Positions 18,587 through 26,680 of a DNA stretch of 58,989 bases are shown here, in pieces. Position numbers and translations under genes: made by a program. Within the stretch, counting starts at the first letter, position 1, and each line of letters opens with the position of its first letter. Source of the stretch: Nesterenkonia haasae (lineage in GTDB: Bacteria > Actinomycetota > Actinomycetes > Actinomycetales > Micrococcaceae). The notes under the pieces are model-generated. The model was not told the DNA's origin, made no database searches, and saw nothing but the letters and a program-made list of their open reading frames with translations. The stretch lies in NCBI RefSeq assembly GCF_010119385.1, contig NZ_VFIE01000028.1, positions 1 to 58,989 of the forward strand, written 5' to 3'.

Positions 18587-18966
18587 CCTTCCTGGGAGGC
18601 GTCGCCGTCGTCCTGCTCAGCGACCTGCTTATGGACTTCCTCCATGTCCAAGTCCTTGACGGCAGTCACCACCTGGGTGAGCTGCTCGGCGTTGAGCGCC
18701 CCTGGCTGGGAAAACACGAGGACTTTCTCACGAAAGGCCATCAGCGTAGGAATGGAGCTGATCTTCGCGGCCGCGGCGAGCTCTCGTTCCGCCTCGGTAT
18801 CTACTTTGCCGAAGGTAATATCCGGGTGCTGCTCCGAGACCTGCTCGTAGACGGGCGCAAACTGCTTGCACGGCCCGCACCAGTCGGCCCAGAAGTCGAT
18901 AAAGAGAATGTCGGAGTCCTCCAGCGTCTGCTGGAACACCTCTGAGGTCAGTTCAGTGGTAGCCAT
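18583..18966 (-). CDS. trxA: Thioredoxin
   Basis: 127 residues from the ATG at 18966. Active site FWADWCGPCKQFAPVY near residue 31; cis-Pro loop SIPTLMAFRE; FSQPGALNAEQL at the end of the fold. The C-terminal 20 residues are acidic and extend past the usual thioredoxin end (EVHKQVAEQDDGDASQEG). It is a general dithiol reductant. Its stop overlaps the stop of the convergent glycosylase gene. Confidence 0.94.
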   Translation of the reverse strand: MATTELTSEVFQQTLEDSDILFIDFWADWCGPCKQFAPVYEQVSEQHPDITFGKVDTEAERELAAAAKISSIPTLMAFREKVLVFSQPGALNAEQLTQVVTAVKDLDMEEVHKQVAEQDDGDASQEG

Positions 18967-19044
18967 GGCCGCCACGATACGGCACTCACCCGTATGTGGG
19001 GAGTGCTGAAGAGGCTTTAAGCAGCCGGCGAAGGATGGAATACG

Positions 19045-19086
19045 TCAGCGGCCCGGAGTCTTCACTGAAGACTTCCGGGCCGCTGA
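19045..19086 (-). terminator. Long hairpin after tRNA-Tyr
   Basis: TCAGCGGCCCGG plus GTCTTCA pairs with TGAAGAC and CCGGGCCGCTGA, giving about 20 bp with one bulged base and a very small loop. It lies 25 bp downstream of the tRNA-Tyr gene and upstream of trxA, so it most likely ends the tRNA transcript. Confidence 0.65.
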
Positions 19087-19111
19087 GCGCTTGCGCTGCG
19101 AACGCTCAAGT

Positions 19112-19192
19112 GGCGGGTGAGGGATTCGAACCCACGTAGGCTGTGCCAGCTGATTTACAGTCAGCCCCCTTTGGCCGCTCGGGTAACCCGCC
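19112..19192 (-). tRNA. tRNA-Tyr(GTA)
   Basis: Acceptor GGCGGGT pairs with ACCCGCC and the discriminator is A. The anticodon stem-loop CTGA-CTGTAAA-TCAG shows GTA. A long variable arm (GGCACAGCC) marks a class II tRNA. The T stem GTGGG/CCCTC has a T-T mismatch in the second pair, at 19135. CCA is not encoded. Confidence 0.93.
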
Positions 19193-19313
19193 GTGAACAG
19201 CGCACCCATGCGCAAGCACCGGTCAACTTTACCGCACCATACCCGCAATTCTCGAATTGAGGCGAGGAGTAGGATGACAGGCAGAATTCCCACCAGAATC
19301 GGAGACCGTTGAC

Positions 19314-20192
19314 ATGTCTGAACTCGATGCCGAAAAGCTTGCGGGCCGGCTTACGGACCGGGCTCCGGCAGGAATCGCTGACCAGATCGGCCAATTGATT
19401 GAGGCCAAGGTCCTACCGGTGGACTCTCGCCTTCCGACTGTTCGTGACCTGGCCCAGGAGCTGGGCGTCAGTGTCGGAACAATTGCGCAGGCCTGGAGTC
19501 ATTTGCGTGAGCAGGGCTTGGTGGAGACGCGCCGCCGCGGCGGTACGAGGGTCCTCCCCCGGGCTCGCCGCCGCGCAGAGGACTTCGCCGGACCCGGGGC
19601 GCCGCTCAAGCGCCTGGGCATTATGAGCTTTGGTGTGAGTGCCGCTGATCCTGCATCCGCCCTGGAGGCCACACTGCGCATCATTGCTCACGCCGAAGAC
19701 CTAGGGGTCGACACCGCGGTGCTCTCGTCTGCTGACGGCGAGCATGGCATTTCTTCCCCTGTGGCGGTGCTTGCTGCAGCTACACAGCGCACTGTGCGGA
19801 TCGGGTTGGGCACCACGAACCGAGTTCCAATAGGACAGGGGGAGACTGGGCTCTCGGTGGACTTGGCGACAGTAGACCTGCTCTCCGGGGGCCGCCTGAT
19901 AGGGATGGATCAGCAGGTGCACCTGTTGCGCACCGCGATCCCTACCGATACCGCCAGTCGCGAGCAGGAGGCTCGGTACCGAGAGGTCGCTGCGGCACTG
20001 CCAGAACATGCGCTGATCGGCACCAGTGATGAGATCGCGGATGCTCTGTTGGCTGATCCAGACTATGTCGGTGCGGAGGAAGCCACGTTCGTGCTTCCGC
20101 GGAGTCTCGATGAAGCCGACTGCACACAAATCCTCAACGATGTCTCCACCAGGCTCGGTCCGGCGCTCGGGTGGTCCCCCTCCCCGCACTGA
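19314..20192 (+). CDS. GntR-type winged-helix regulator fused to a shortened luciferase-like domain
   Basis: 292 residues; the ATG has GGAG 9 nt upstream. Residues about 15-85 are a GntR winged helix: IADQIGQLIEAKVLPVDSRL, then PTVRDLAQELGVSVGTIAQA and GLVETRRRGGTRVL. From about residue 100 the protein changes into a luciferase-like monooxygenase fragment: LGIMSFGVSA, ATLRIIAHAEDLGVDTAVL, SSPVAVLAAATQRTVRIGLG, and SVDLATVDLLSGGRLIGMDQ. It ends with ALIGTSDEIADALLADPD, the normal C-terminal landmark. Much of the barrel in between is missing, so it probably binds flavin, F420 or a ligand rather than catalysing. It is convergent with the MetE-like gene 43 bp away. Confidence 0.75.
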   Translation: MSELDAEKLAGRLTDRAPAGIADQIGQLIEAKVLPVDSRLPTVRDLAQELGVSVGTIAQAWSHLREQGLVETRRRGGTRVLPRARRRAEDFAGPGAPLKRLGIMSFGVSAADPASALEATLRIIAHAEDLGVDTAVLSSADGEHGISSPVAVLAAATQRTVRIGLGTTNRVPIGQGETGLSVDLATVDLLSGGRLIGMDQQVHLLRTAIPTDTASREQEARYREVAAALPEHALIGTSDEIADALLADPDYVGAEEATFVLPRSLDEADCTQILNDVSTRLGPALGWSPSPH

Positions 20193-20235
20193 GCACAGTG
20201 CCTCACCGCACCGGCACAGCAACGCCCACGGTCAT

Positions 20236-21471
20236 TCAGAAGAGTCTCTCCGTGGCGAGCCTGGCTCCGGCAGCAAGTGCCTCAAGCTTGGCATCAGCGA
20301 TAAGTGGGTGGATGCGCCCTCCTAGACCACAGTCCGTCGAGGCGATGACATTCTCCGCACCCACACGTTCAGCGAACCTGACGATGCGCTGGGCCACCAG
20401 CTCCGGGTGCTCCACCACGTTGGTGGCGTGAGAGACGACACCGGGCACAATCACTTTGCCCTCAGGCAGCGTCACCCTGTCCCAGACAGTGAACTCGTGT
20501 TCATGGCGAACGTTGGCGGCCTCGAACGAGTAGTACTTCGCGTTAATCTGCAGCATCAGGTCTACGATGTGTCGGAATTCGATATCAGTAGTGTGTGGGC
20601 CGTGCCAGGACCCCCAACACAGGTGGAATCGAATCTGATCTTGCGGCAGGTCCCGCAGGGCGTAGTTCAAGGCGTCAATGCGTAGCTGCGTAAAAGCCCG
20701 GTAGTCCTCCACGGCCGGTTCCGGGGCGATCTGATCCCAGTTTTCCGCGATGGACGGGTCATCGATCTGCAGAATCAGACCAGCTTCGATCACCGCCTTG
20801 TACTCTTCGCGGAGCAGATCCGCCCAGGCGTAGATGTGAGCTTCTTCATCACCGTAGTACCGGTCGGCGACCCTAGCTCCGGAACCTGGTGACAAGGACG
20901 TGATGAATCCAGTCTCCAGCCCGGCTGCGTCCAATGCCGTGCGGAGGTTCCGCACGTCGGACGCGATCTGGGCATGGCCCTTGTACTTGAGCGGGCCGGT
21001 GGTCGCAGGAAACGGGGTAGCTGTGGATCCGGTGCCTATGCCGGTTGCCGGATCATGATAGGCCTCACGGAACCGGACCCAATCGCGACGGTGCGGGAAG
21101 CTGGTGAGTCTCACATTGCGCGGTGAAGACTCCACCGGTGGCTGGGTGAAGATGTCCTCGCCTGTGACCTCCAGGCCTTCTGCGCGTTGGAAGATATAGG
21201 ACCACCAGGCGCCGTAGTCCACCGCTGAACTCATCGCTTTGCCGAACTCGCCGTCTCCCGGCACAGTGATACCTTGAGCCTTCTGCCGGGCGACCAGATC
21301 TTTGACCGCCTCGGCAAGCAAGTGCTCAAACTCCTCGGTGCGTTTCAGGGTCAGCCCATCTTCTTCGAATTCGCGGGCAGCGTTGGCTTGAATGAGCTCA
21401 GTGGTCCGCGGAAGTGATCCCGCATGTGAGACAAGAATCTGGTGTCGGGAATCCTGGATGACGGCAGGCAT
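20236..21471 (-). CDS. MetE-like cobalamin-independent methionine synthase II family protein
   Basis: 411 residues from the ATG at 21471 with GAAAGGA upstream; the frame is also open to a TTG six codons earlier. It corresponds to the C-terminal catalytic half of MetE (YxjG/YxjH type). Visible landmarks are VSHAGSLPRT, the zinc-site region RFHLCWGSWHGPHTTD, YYSFEAANVRHEHEF, and ASTDCGLGGRI with the C-terminal Cys ligand. It lacks the N-terminal domain that binds polyglutamated folate, so the methyl donor may differ from that of full MetE. A structured leader precedes it, and it is divergent from yajQ. Confidence 0.87.
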   Translation of the reverse strand: MPAVIQDSRHQILVSHAGSLPRTTELIQANAAREFEEDGLTLKRTEEFEHLLAEAVKDLVARQKAQGITVPGDGEFGKAMSSAVDYGAWWSYIFQRAEGLEVTGEDIFTQPPVESSPRNVRLTSFPHRRDWVRFREAYHDPATGIGTGSTATPFPATTGPLKYKGHAQIASDVRNLRTALDAAGLETGFITSLSPGSGARVADRYYGDEEAHIYAWADLLREEYKAVIEAGLILQIDDPSIAENWDQIAPEPAVEDYRAFTQLRIDALNYALRDLPQDQIRFHLCWGSWHGPHTTDIEFRHIVDLMLQINAKYYSFEAANVRHEHEFTVWDRVTLPEGKVIVPGVVSHATNVVEHPELVAQRIVRFAERVGAENVIASTDCGLGGRIHPLIADAKLEALAAGARLATERLF

Positions 21472-21535
21472 GCGGCTGCGTCCTTTCAAAAAGTCGCGCT
21501 CTGCCGTGGAATCCTGCGGCCTCGTTGTCTGGGAG

Positions 21536-21584
21536 GCTGCGAACCCCTCGACACAGCTTCAGGGTGCGTGGTCGGGTCCGCAGC
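21536..21584 (-). promoter_or_regulatory. Structured leader element upstream of the MetE-like gene
   Basis: On the minus strand GCTGCGGACCC pairs with GGGTTCGCAGC over 11 bp with one G-T wobble. Directly before the first arm is CCGGCAAC (21585-21592), a string also seen in SAM-I and SAM-IV riboswitch cores. The rest of a SAM riboswitch could not be fitted by eye. Confidence 0.3.
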
Positions 21585-21755
21585 GTTGCCGGCCGAATCG
21601 GATTACTCCGGGGGCCTGGCGCGAGGCTTCGCATGCGCGCTGCTACACAGCAGTTTACACAATTCGACCCAGCAAATGCTTTATGTTCAAAATCTGGCGT
21701 TGCTGAGGCATCGTAGTCTGTACTACACATCAATTCGCCGATAGAAGGAGCGACC

Positions 21756-22244
21756 ATGACTAAAGAATCGACGTTCGACATCGTGTCCAAAGTGGATACC
21801 CAGGAGGTGGCCAATGCACTGAACCAGGCGTCGAAGGAGATCGCTCAGAGATACGACTTCAAGGGCACCGGGGCCTCCGTTGAGCAGAGCGGCGAACTGA
21901 TCGTCGTCACAGCCAATGCTGAAGAGCGGGTCAAGGCCGCTAATGACGTGCTGGAGAGCAAGCTCATCAAGCGGGGTATCTCACTGAAGTCCTACGAGCC
22001 CTCGGAGCCGAAGCAGTCAGGCAAAACCTACCGGATCGAAGGCCAGATCAAAGAGGGAATCGACCAGGCGACGGCGAAGAAGATCACCAAGATGATCCGC
22101 GACGAAGGGCCAAAGTCAGTCAAAGCCCAGATTCAGGGCGATGAGCTGCGGGTCTCGTCCAAATCCCGTGACGATCTGCAGGCAGTCATCACCATGTTGA
22201 AGGACTTTGAGGACACCGACCTTCAGTTCATCAATATGCGGTAA
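21756..22244 (+). CDS. YajQ-family cyclic di-GMP-binding protein
   Basis: 162 residues; ATG after GAAGGAG. It covers the full family length: [21 protein letters not shown] at the start, [16 protein letters not shown], and the end [19 protein letters not shown]. YajQ proteins bind nucleotides or RNA, and some bind cyclic di-GMP and act on transcription regulators. No cyclic di-GMP enzyme is encoded in this window. It is convergent with the phosphate transporter gene (8 bp). Confidence 0.95.
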   Translation: MTKESTFDIVSKVDTQEVANALNQASKEIAQRYDFKGTGASVEQSGELIVVTANAEERVKAANDVLESKLIKRGISLKSYEPSEPKQSGKTYRIEGQIKEGIDQATAKKITKMIRDEGPKSVKAQIQGDELRVSSKSRDDLQAVITMLKDFEDTDLQFINMR

Positions 22245-22252
22245 GCACTGAG

Positions 22253-23485
22253 TCAGAGGAGGAAGATGAGCGCCAGCGGTAGGGCGATAAATACCCCCAC
22301 CACCCAGCCGAAGGCGGCGAGAGTCCGCTCAGCAGCCAATGCAGAGAGCCATTCGGCGCCCTTGATCGGAATCTCCCGAATCCCTGGAATTCCGTAGATC
22401 ACGGCCGTGCCGAGCACGTTGAAGAACAGGTGGACGAGGGCGGCGGTGAGGGCGATGGTGCCCAACGCTCCGTCGAAGGCGAAAGCGGCTACAAGGGCCG
22501 TGATTGTGGTGCCGATATTCGCACCCAAGGCGAAGGGGTACAGCTGGCGCAGACTCAGGGCGCCGGAGCCTGCCAGAGGCACCATCAGAGCCGTGGTGGT
22601 GGAGGAAGACTGGACCATCACCGTCACAACCGCACCGGAACCGATGGAGGTGATCGGCCCCCGGCCAATGGCGGTGTTGAGCACCCGCTGTGCTCGACCC
22701 ACCAACAGCGCCTTGAGCTTGCGGCCTATCAGGTTGATGACTGTCAGGATCAACACGATCGCGACGACGATCATCGCCACCCCGGCCCATACCCCGGGCA
22801 ACCATTCCAGGCTCCCGGTGATCAACTTGGCCAGCGGCGTCGTCGCTGTCTTCACCACTGATCCGATGCCACCGAAGATCGTAGCGGCGAGCCCACCGTC
22901 TGAACCGGACAGCACTGACGCTGAGGCCGTGGCTAGGCGTTCCAGCAGACCGAATGCGATCTCTAATGGCAGGAAGATCGCAACTGCCAGCAGATTGAAG
23001 AAATCGTGCACCGTTGCGGCGGCGAAACCACGCCGGAACTGTTCCTTATCCCGAATCATGCCCAGACTTACCAGGGTGTTCGTCAGGGTGGTGCCGATGT
23101 TCGCGCCCAAGATGATGGGAACCGCGATCCCCAACGGCAGGCCGCCAGCGACGAGGCCGACGGTCACCGAGGTAGTGGTGGAGGACGACTGGCTCAGTGC
23201 GGTCGCGACGATGCCAATCATGAGACCGACAACGGGGTTGGCAGCGAACTCGAAGAGTGAGGCAGCGCGATCCCCGGCAGCGAGCGAGAAGCCGGAGCCG
23301 ATCACATTGACTGCGGTGATGAGGACATACACGCAGGCGACGACGATCAGCCAATTCAGGACAGTGACAGTCCTGGTGGAGAATCGGTGATGGAGACCTG
23401 CGGGAAGTCGGGGAGTAACGGCCGTGCCAGCAGTTGCGCCGGTGGTAAACGTTTCGTGCTTCTCCGGTGCTGGCAGTACAGCCAT
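22253..23485 (-). CDS. Na+/phosphate cotransporter (NptA/PF02690 family)
   Basis: 410 residues with eight or more hydrophobic segments. The two inverted halves each carry the QSSSTTT signature (TALSQSSSTTTSVTVGL near 110 and VMVQSSSTTTALMVPL near 300). Each is followed by a GANIGTT loop (VPIILGANIGTTLTN, PFALGANIGTTITA). It imports inorganic phosphate with sodium at the cytoplasmic membrane. A PHO-box-like triple repeat about 90 bp upstream suggests induction by phosphate starvation. It is divergent from htpX. Confidence 0.93.
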   Translation of the reverse strand: MAVLPAPEKHETFTTGATAGTAVTPRLPAGLHHRFSTRTVTVLNWLIVVACVYVLITAVNVIGSGFSLAAGDRAASLFEFAANPVVGLMIGIVATALSQSSSTTTSVTVGLVAGGLPLGIAVPIILGANIGTTLTNTLVSLGMIRDKEQFRRGFAAATVHDFFNLLAVAIFLPLEIAFGLLERLATASASVLSGSDGGLAATIFGGIGSVVKTATTPLAKLITGSLEWLPGVWAGVAMIVVAIVLILTVINLIGRKLKALLVGRAQRVLNTAIGRGPITSIGSGAVVTVMVQSSSTTTALMVPLAGSGALSLRQLYPFALGANIGTTITALVAAFAFDGALGTIALTAALVHLFFNVLGTAVIYGIPGIREIPIKGAEWLSALAAERTLAAFGWVVGVFIALPLALIFLL

Positions 23486-23573
23486 CAGCTCTCCGTTCGT
23501 GCATGGTGAGGGAGTCCCCTCGACGGTACTGGAGCGATCCAGTTGCTCTGTCCCCTGAAGGCTGACAGCCGAA

Positions 23574-23602
23574 AGTGAATTTCAGGTAAACAAACTGGGA
23601 AC
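23574..23602 (-). promoter_or_regulatory. PHO-box-like triple direct repeat upstream of the phosphate transporter
   Basis: Three 7-mers lie at exact 11-bp spacing on the minus strand: GTTCCCA (23602-23596), GTTTACC (23591-23585) and ATTCACT (23580-23574). They match the actinobacterial PhoP unit GTTCACC at 5, 6 and 5 of 7 positions. The last unit ends 88 bp before the transporter start. Confidence 0.55.
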
Positions 23603-23715
23603 TTCACTCAAAAGATCCAGACAGTGACGAATGTCTCGCCGGAACACACAGACATAGAATGACGTTGATCCAGGTGAACGAAGTCACCCACGGCGCTTTA
23701 CGACGGAGGTCAAGG

Positions 23716-24594
23716 ATGCATCATCATCACGGACGGCTGCGCACTGCAGGACTGCTGGCGTTCCTGTTCGCCATGGTGCTTATGGTGGGCGCCATCGTGG
23801 CCTATTCCATGCAGAGCCCAGCGGTGCTGTTCATCTTTGCGGGCATCGGCCTGATCTCCGTTGCGTACTCGTACTGGAACTCCGACAAGATCGCCCTCAG
23901 GGCGATGCGCGCCTACCCCGTGACCCGCGAACAAGCCCCTGCGCTCTACGAGATGGTGGAAGAGCTCGCTCATCGGGCGCAGGAACCCGTGCCGCGCATC
24001 TTCATCTCCCCACAGCCGACGCCCAACGCATTCGCCACCGGGCGCAACCCGGAACGGGGCGTGGTCTGTTACACCGAAGGCATCTTGAATCTGCTCACCC
24101 CCCGGGAACTGCGCGCCGTCACCGGACACGAGCTGATGCACATCTATAACCGCGACATCCTCATCTCATCTGTCGCGGCGGCCGTGGCTGGCTTCCTCAC
24201 CACCATCACTCAGTTCTTCATTCTCTTCGGGGGCGCTCGCGGCCGTGGAGGCGGTGGCGGTAACCCGCTGGCTCTTGTCGGCGGCCTGTTGGCAGTCATC
24301 CTGATGCCCATTGCGGCGAGCCTGATCCGTTCAGCCATCAGCCGTACCCGAGAGTACGACGCTGATGCCGATGGGGCCGAGCTCTCAGGCGACCCACTGG
24401 CACTGGCCTCAGCGCTGGACAAGCTGCAGAACGGCATTTCCAGGGTTCCGCTGAAGGAGGACCCGAAGCATGATGCTCACGCGCATATGATGATCGCCAA
24501 TCCGTTTGGGCCCCGAGCGCGCCAGATGTTCTCCACCCACCCTCCGATGGATGACAGGATCGCGCGGCTCAAAGAGATGGCCGGTCAGCGCTGA
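23716..24594 (+). CDS. htpX: Membrane zinc metalloprotease HtpX
   Basis: 292 residues from the ATG at 23716, which has GGAGGT 9 nt upstream and starts like the family after a short His cluster (MHHHHGRLRTAGLLAF). Two N-terminal membrane segments come first, then the catalytic AVTGHELMHIYNRDIL (HExxH) near residue 140, further membrane segments around 160-215, and REYDADADGAEL with the third zinc ligand. It ends FSTHPPMDDRIARLKEM. HtpX degrades misfolded membrane proteins under heat or envelope stress. Its 3' end overlaps the convergent fprA gene by 10 bp. Confidence 0.95.
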   Translation: MHHHHGRLRTAGLLAFLFAMVLMVGAIVAYSMQSPAVLFIFAGIGLISVAYSYWNSDKIALRAMRAYPVTREQAPALYEMVEELAHRAQEPVPRIFISPQPTPNAFATGRNPERGVVCYTEGILNLLTPRELRAVTGHELMHIYNRDILISSVAAAVAGFLTTITQFFILFGGARGRGGGGGNPLALVGGLLAVILMPIAASLIRSAISRTREYDADADGAELSGDPLALASALDKLQNGISRVPLKEDPKHDAHAHMMIANPFGPRARQMFSTHPPMDDRIARLKEMAGQR

Positions 24595-26012
24595 GCGCGG
24601 CTGATCCTCACCATATCTGCGCGGGGGACGACCTTGACCCGCTCACGCTGGACCTCACCTGACTCGGAGGCTTCCGCGCCCAGGGAAAGTTCGTGCTCAT
24701 CGAGTTTCAGCCATCCTTCCCAGGTGGTGTACTCCACGCCACGGGACTCCAGCAGCTCGATGATCGAATCCTCGTCAGGATTCTGTGCCTGAGGCAGCCG
24801 GCCAACATCTTCCAGCAGGCAGCCGATGGTCTCCAAGGCGTCCCCCTTGGTGTGTCCAATAAGCCCCACCGGACCACGCTTGATCCAGCCGGTGGCGTAT
24901 GTGCCGGGCACGTGCCGGCCCTCCTCGTCGAGAACTCGGCCCGCTTCGTTCAGCAACACACCGCGCTTGGAATCGAAGGGGATGCCATTGATCTCTGACC
25001 CGAAGTAGCCGATGGCGCGGTAGACGGCCTGCACCGGATAGTCCTGATATTCACCGGTCCCGGTGACGTTGCCGCTCCCGTCCAGCTCCATTCGCTCGAA
25101 GCGGATCCCCGCAACTTTCCCGGTGCCTTCACCGTTGCTGTCCTGCCCTTCAAGGATCTTCACCGGCTGGTGCAAGAAATGCAGATGAAGTTTGCGGGAG
25201 GATTCCTCCGTCCGCTCTTCCTGCTCGATAAGCCAGTTCGCGAGAGTGTTCACCATAGTCTTGATCTGATTACTGGACTTGATGGCCTCATCGGAGGCCT
25301 CGTCAAAGTCGAAATCCTCTTCGTAGAGGACGATGTCCACATCCTCGGAGTGGGAGAGCTCGCGCAACTCCAGCGGGGTGAATTTCACCTGGGCCGGACC
25401 ACGCCTGCCAAAGATATGCACATCAGTGACCGGGGAAGCTGCCAGTCCCTGGTAGACGTTCTCCGGGATCTCGGTGGAGAGCAGGTCGTGGGGCTGCTTA
25501 GAGAGCACACGTGCCACGTCCAGTGCCACGTTGCCGTTGCCGATGACCGCCACCTGCTCAGCATCCAGAGGCCAGTCACGTGGGTAGTCGGGGTGTCCGT
25601 CATACCAGGAAACAAAGTCTGCGGCGCCGAAGGACCCCTCCAGCTCCACCCCTGGGATGTCCATCTCCACGTCCTTGATGGCACCGGTGGCGAAAATGAC
25701 GGCGTCGTAATGTGCTCTGAGGTCTTCGATGCTGACGTCTGAGCCGATGTCCACATTTCCCAAGAGCCGAACATCACCGCGGTCCATCACCTTGTGCAGG
25801 GCTTTGATGATGCCCTTGATCCGCGGGTGATCGGGTGCCACGCCGTAGCGGATAAGCCCAAACGGCGCGGGGTACCGGTCAAACAGGTCGATGGAGAAAC
25901 GCATGTTGTGCTTCTTCTGGGCCTTAGCCAAGATGTCCGATGCGTAGACCCCGGCGGGACCTGCACCGACGACGGCGACACGTGTGGGCCGGGAGTTGAG
26001 AGTCTCAGACAC
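24585..26012 (-). CDS. fprA: Ferredoxin/flavodoxin-NADP+ reductase FprA
   Basis: 475 residues from the GTG at 26012 with GAAAGGAAA upstream. FAD binding: RVAVVGAGPAGVYASDIL; NADP binding: VAVIGNGNVALDVARVL; GRRGPAQVKFTPLELREL and GYFGSEINGIPFDSKRGVL are typical of the adrenodoxin reductase-like family. C-terminal GWIKRGPVGLIGHTKGDALE completes it. It passes electrons between NADPH and ferredoxins, for example for cytochromes P450 or Fe-S assembly. An inverted repeat lies about 67-87 bp upstream in the promoter. Confidence 0.94.
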   Translation of the reverse strand: MSETLNSRPTRVAVVGAGPAGVYASDILAKAQKKHNMRFSIDLFDRYPAPFGLIRYGVAPDHPRIKGIIKALHKVMDRGDVRLLGNVDIGSDVSIEDLRAHYDAVIFATGAIKDVEMDIPGVELEGSFGAADFVSWYDGHPDYPRDWPLDAEQVAVIGNGNVALDVARVLSKQPHDLLSTEIPENVYQGLAASPVTDVHIFGRRGPAQVKFTPLELRELSHSEDVDIVLYEEDFDFDEASDEAIKSSNQIKTMVNTLANWLIEQEERTEESSRKLHLHFLHQPVKILEGQDSNGEGTGKVAGIRFERMELDGSGNVTGTGEYQDYPVQAVYRAIGYFGSEINGIPFDSKRGVLLNEAGRVLDEEGRHVPGTYATGWIKRGPVGLIGHTKGDALETIGCLLEDVGRLPQAQNPDEDSIIELLESRGVEYTTWEGWLKLDEHELSLGAEASESGEVQRERVKVVPRADMVRISRAQR

Positions 26013-26078
26013 GGTACGGCGGGTTTCCTTTCGATGTACGCAACGAGCGCGCGAATTTACCTCATGACAGTATGCCCT

Positions 26079-26099
26079 ATATGGGTCGTACACCCATAT
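26079..26099 (-). promoter_or_regulatory. Perfect inverted repeat in the fprA promoter region
   Basis: ATATGGGT (26079-26086) and ACCCATAT (26092-26099) form 8-bp arms around 5 nt. A TATACT-like CATACT lies 17-20 bp closer to fprA, so the repeat would cover the -35 region. A further half-site-like TATCTGGGT follows at about 26105. It is a likely operator for an unknown regulator and may also affect the divergent gene at 26250. Confidence 0.5.
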
Positions 26100-26249
26100 G
26101 TCATATCTGGGTTCGCCACTGGGCCTTCCAGTACACCCTCCCTAGTCAACACACCGGGTTGCCGGAGTTCTTCCCGTGGCCCATAAGATGACAACACAGC
26201 GATCCGGAAACCGGTTGGCGCACAGCGGAAGGTGGGAAACGAACGAACA

Positions 26250-26678
26250 ATGGCGGAGATGTTCCTAGACAAGTTCAAGGCCCTAGTCCCCCGGTATCTT
26301 GATGCTGAGTGGACCCCTGGCGAAGGGTACAGCCGCAGCGAACTCGCAGAGCTGCTGTCGGACTCAGAGTTGCCTGACCGAACGAAGCTTCCGCTCATTC
26401 TGGAAGAGCTCTACCTAGCTCTGGGTCAGTGCGATGAGATTCTGGAGGCTTACCACTTCATTTTCGATCCGGACGAGCTGGTCACCGAAGAGGGTTACCT
26501 GCTGTTCTTGGAAGATGAGGATGAGCGCTGGGTATGGGGAGTTGAGACCTCTGATCTGAAAGTCCCGGATCCGCTGATCCACCGTCGCAACAACGACAAG
26601 CACGAATGGACGCCAGAAGGAGCCACCGTCAGTGAGTTCCTCTTTGACCTGCTTGAGTTCTCCTTCGAGGAGGACTGA
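26250..26678 (+). CDS. SUKH/SMI1-KNR4-like protein, possible orphan immunity protein
   Basis: 142 residues from the ATG at 26250; a GTG six codons upstream is possible. It is strongly acidic and has no Cys. Residues about 70-142 follow the order seen in SUKH-superfamily proteins: a hydrophobic strand (EEGYLLFLEDEDERWVWGVE) with a central Trp-x-Trp-Gly, then KVPDPLIHRRN, then HEWTPEGATVSEFLFDLL. SUKH proteins include immunity proteins of polymorphic toxin systems, but many single-copy members have housekeeping or unknown roles. No toxin gene is near. It is followed 2 bp later by the HIT gene, so the two form an operon. The family is inferred from pattern only. Confidence 0.6.
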   Translation: MAEMFLDKFKALVPRYLDAEWTPGEGYSRSELAELLSDSELPDRTKLPLILEELYLALGQCDEILEAYHFIFDPDELVTEEGYLLFLEDEDERWVWGVETSDLKVPDPLIHRRNNDKHEWTPEGATVSEFLFDLLEFSFEED

Positions 26679-26680
26679 GC

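Noticed and set aside
21585-21592. Firm SAM riboswitch call at CCGGCAAC
   Set aside because: Only this string and one stem fit; the remaining helices of SAM-I or SAM-IV could not be placed, so it is reported only as a possible structured leader.
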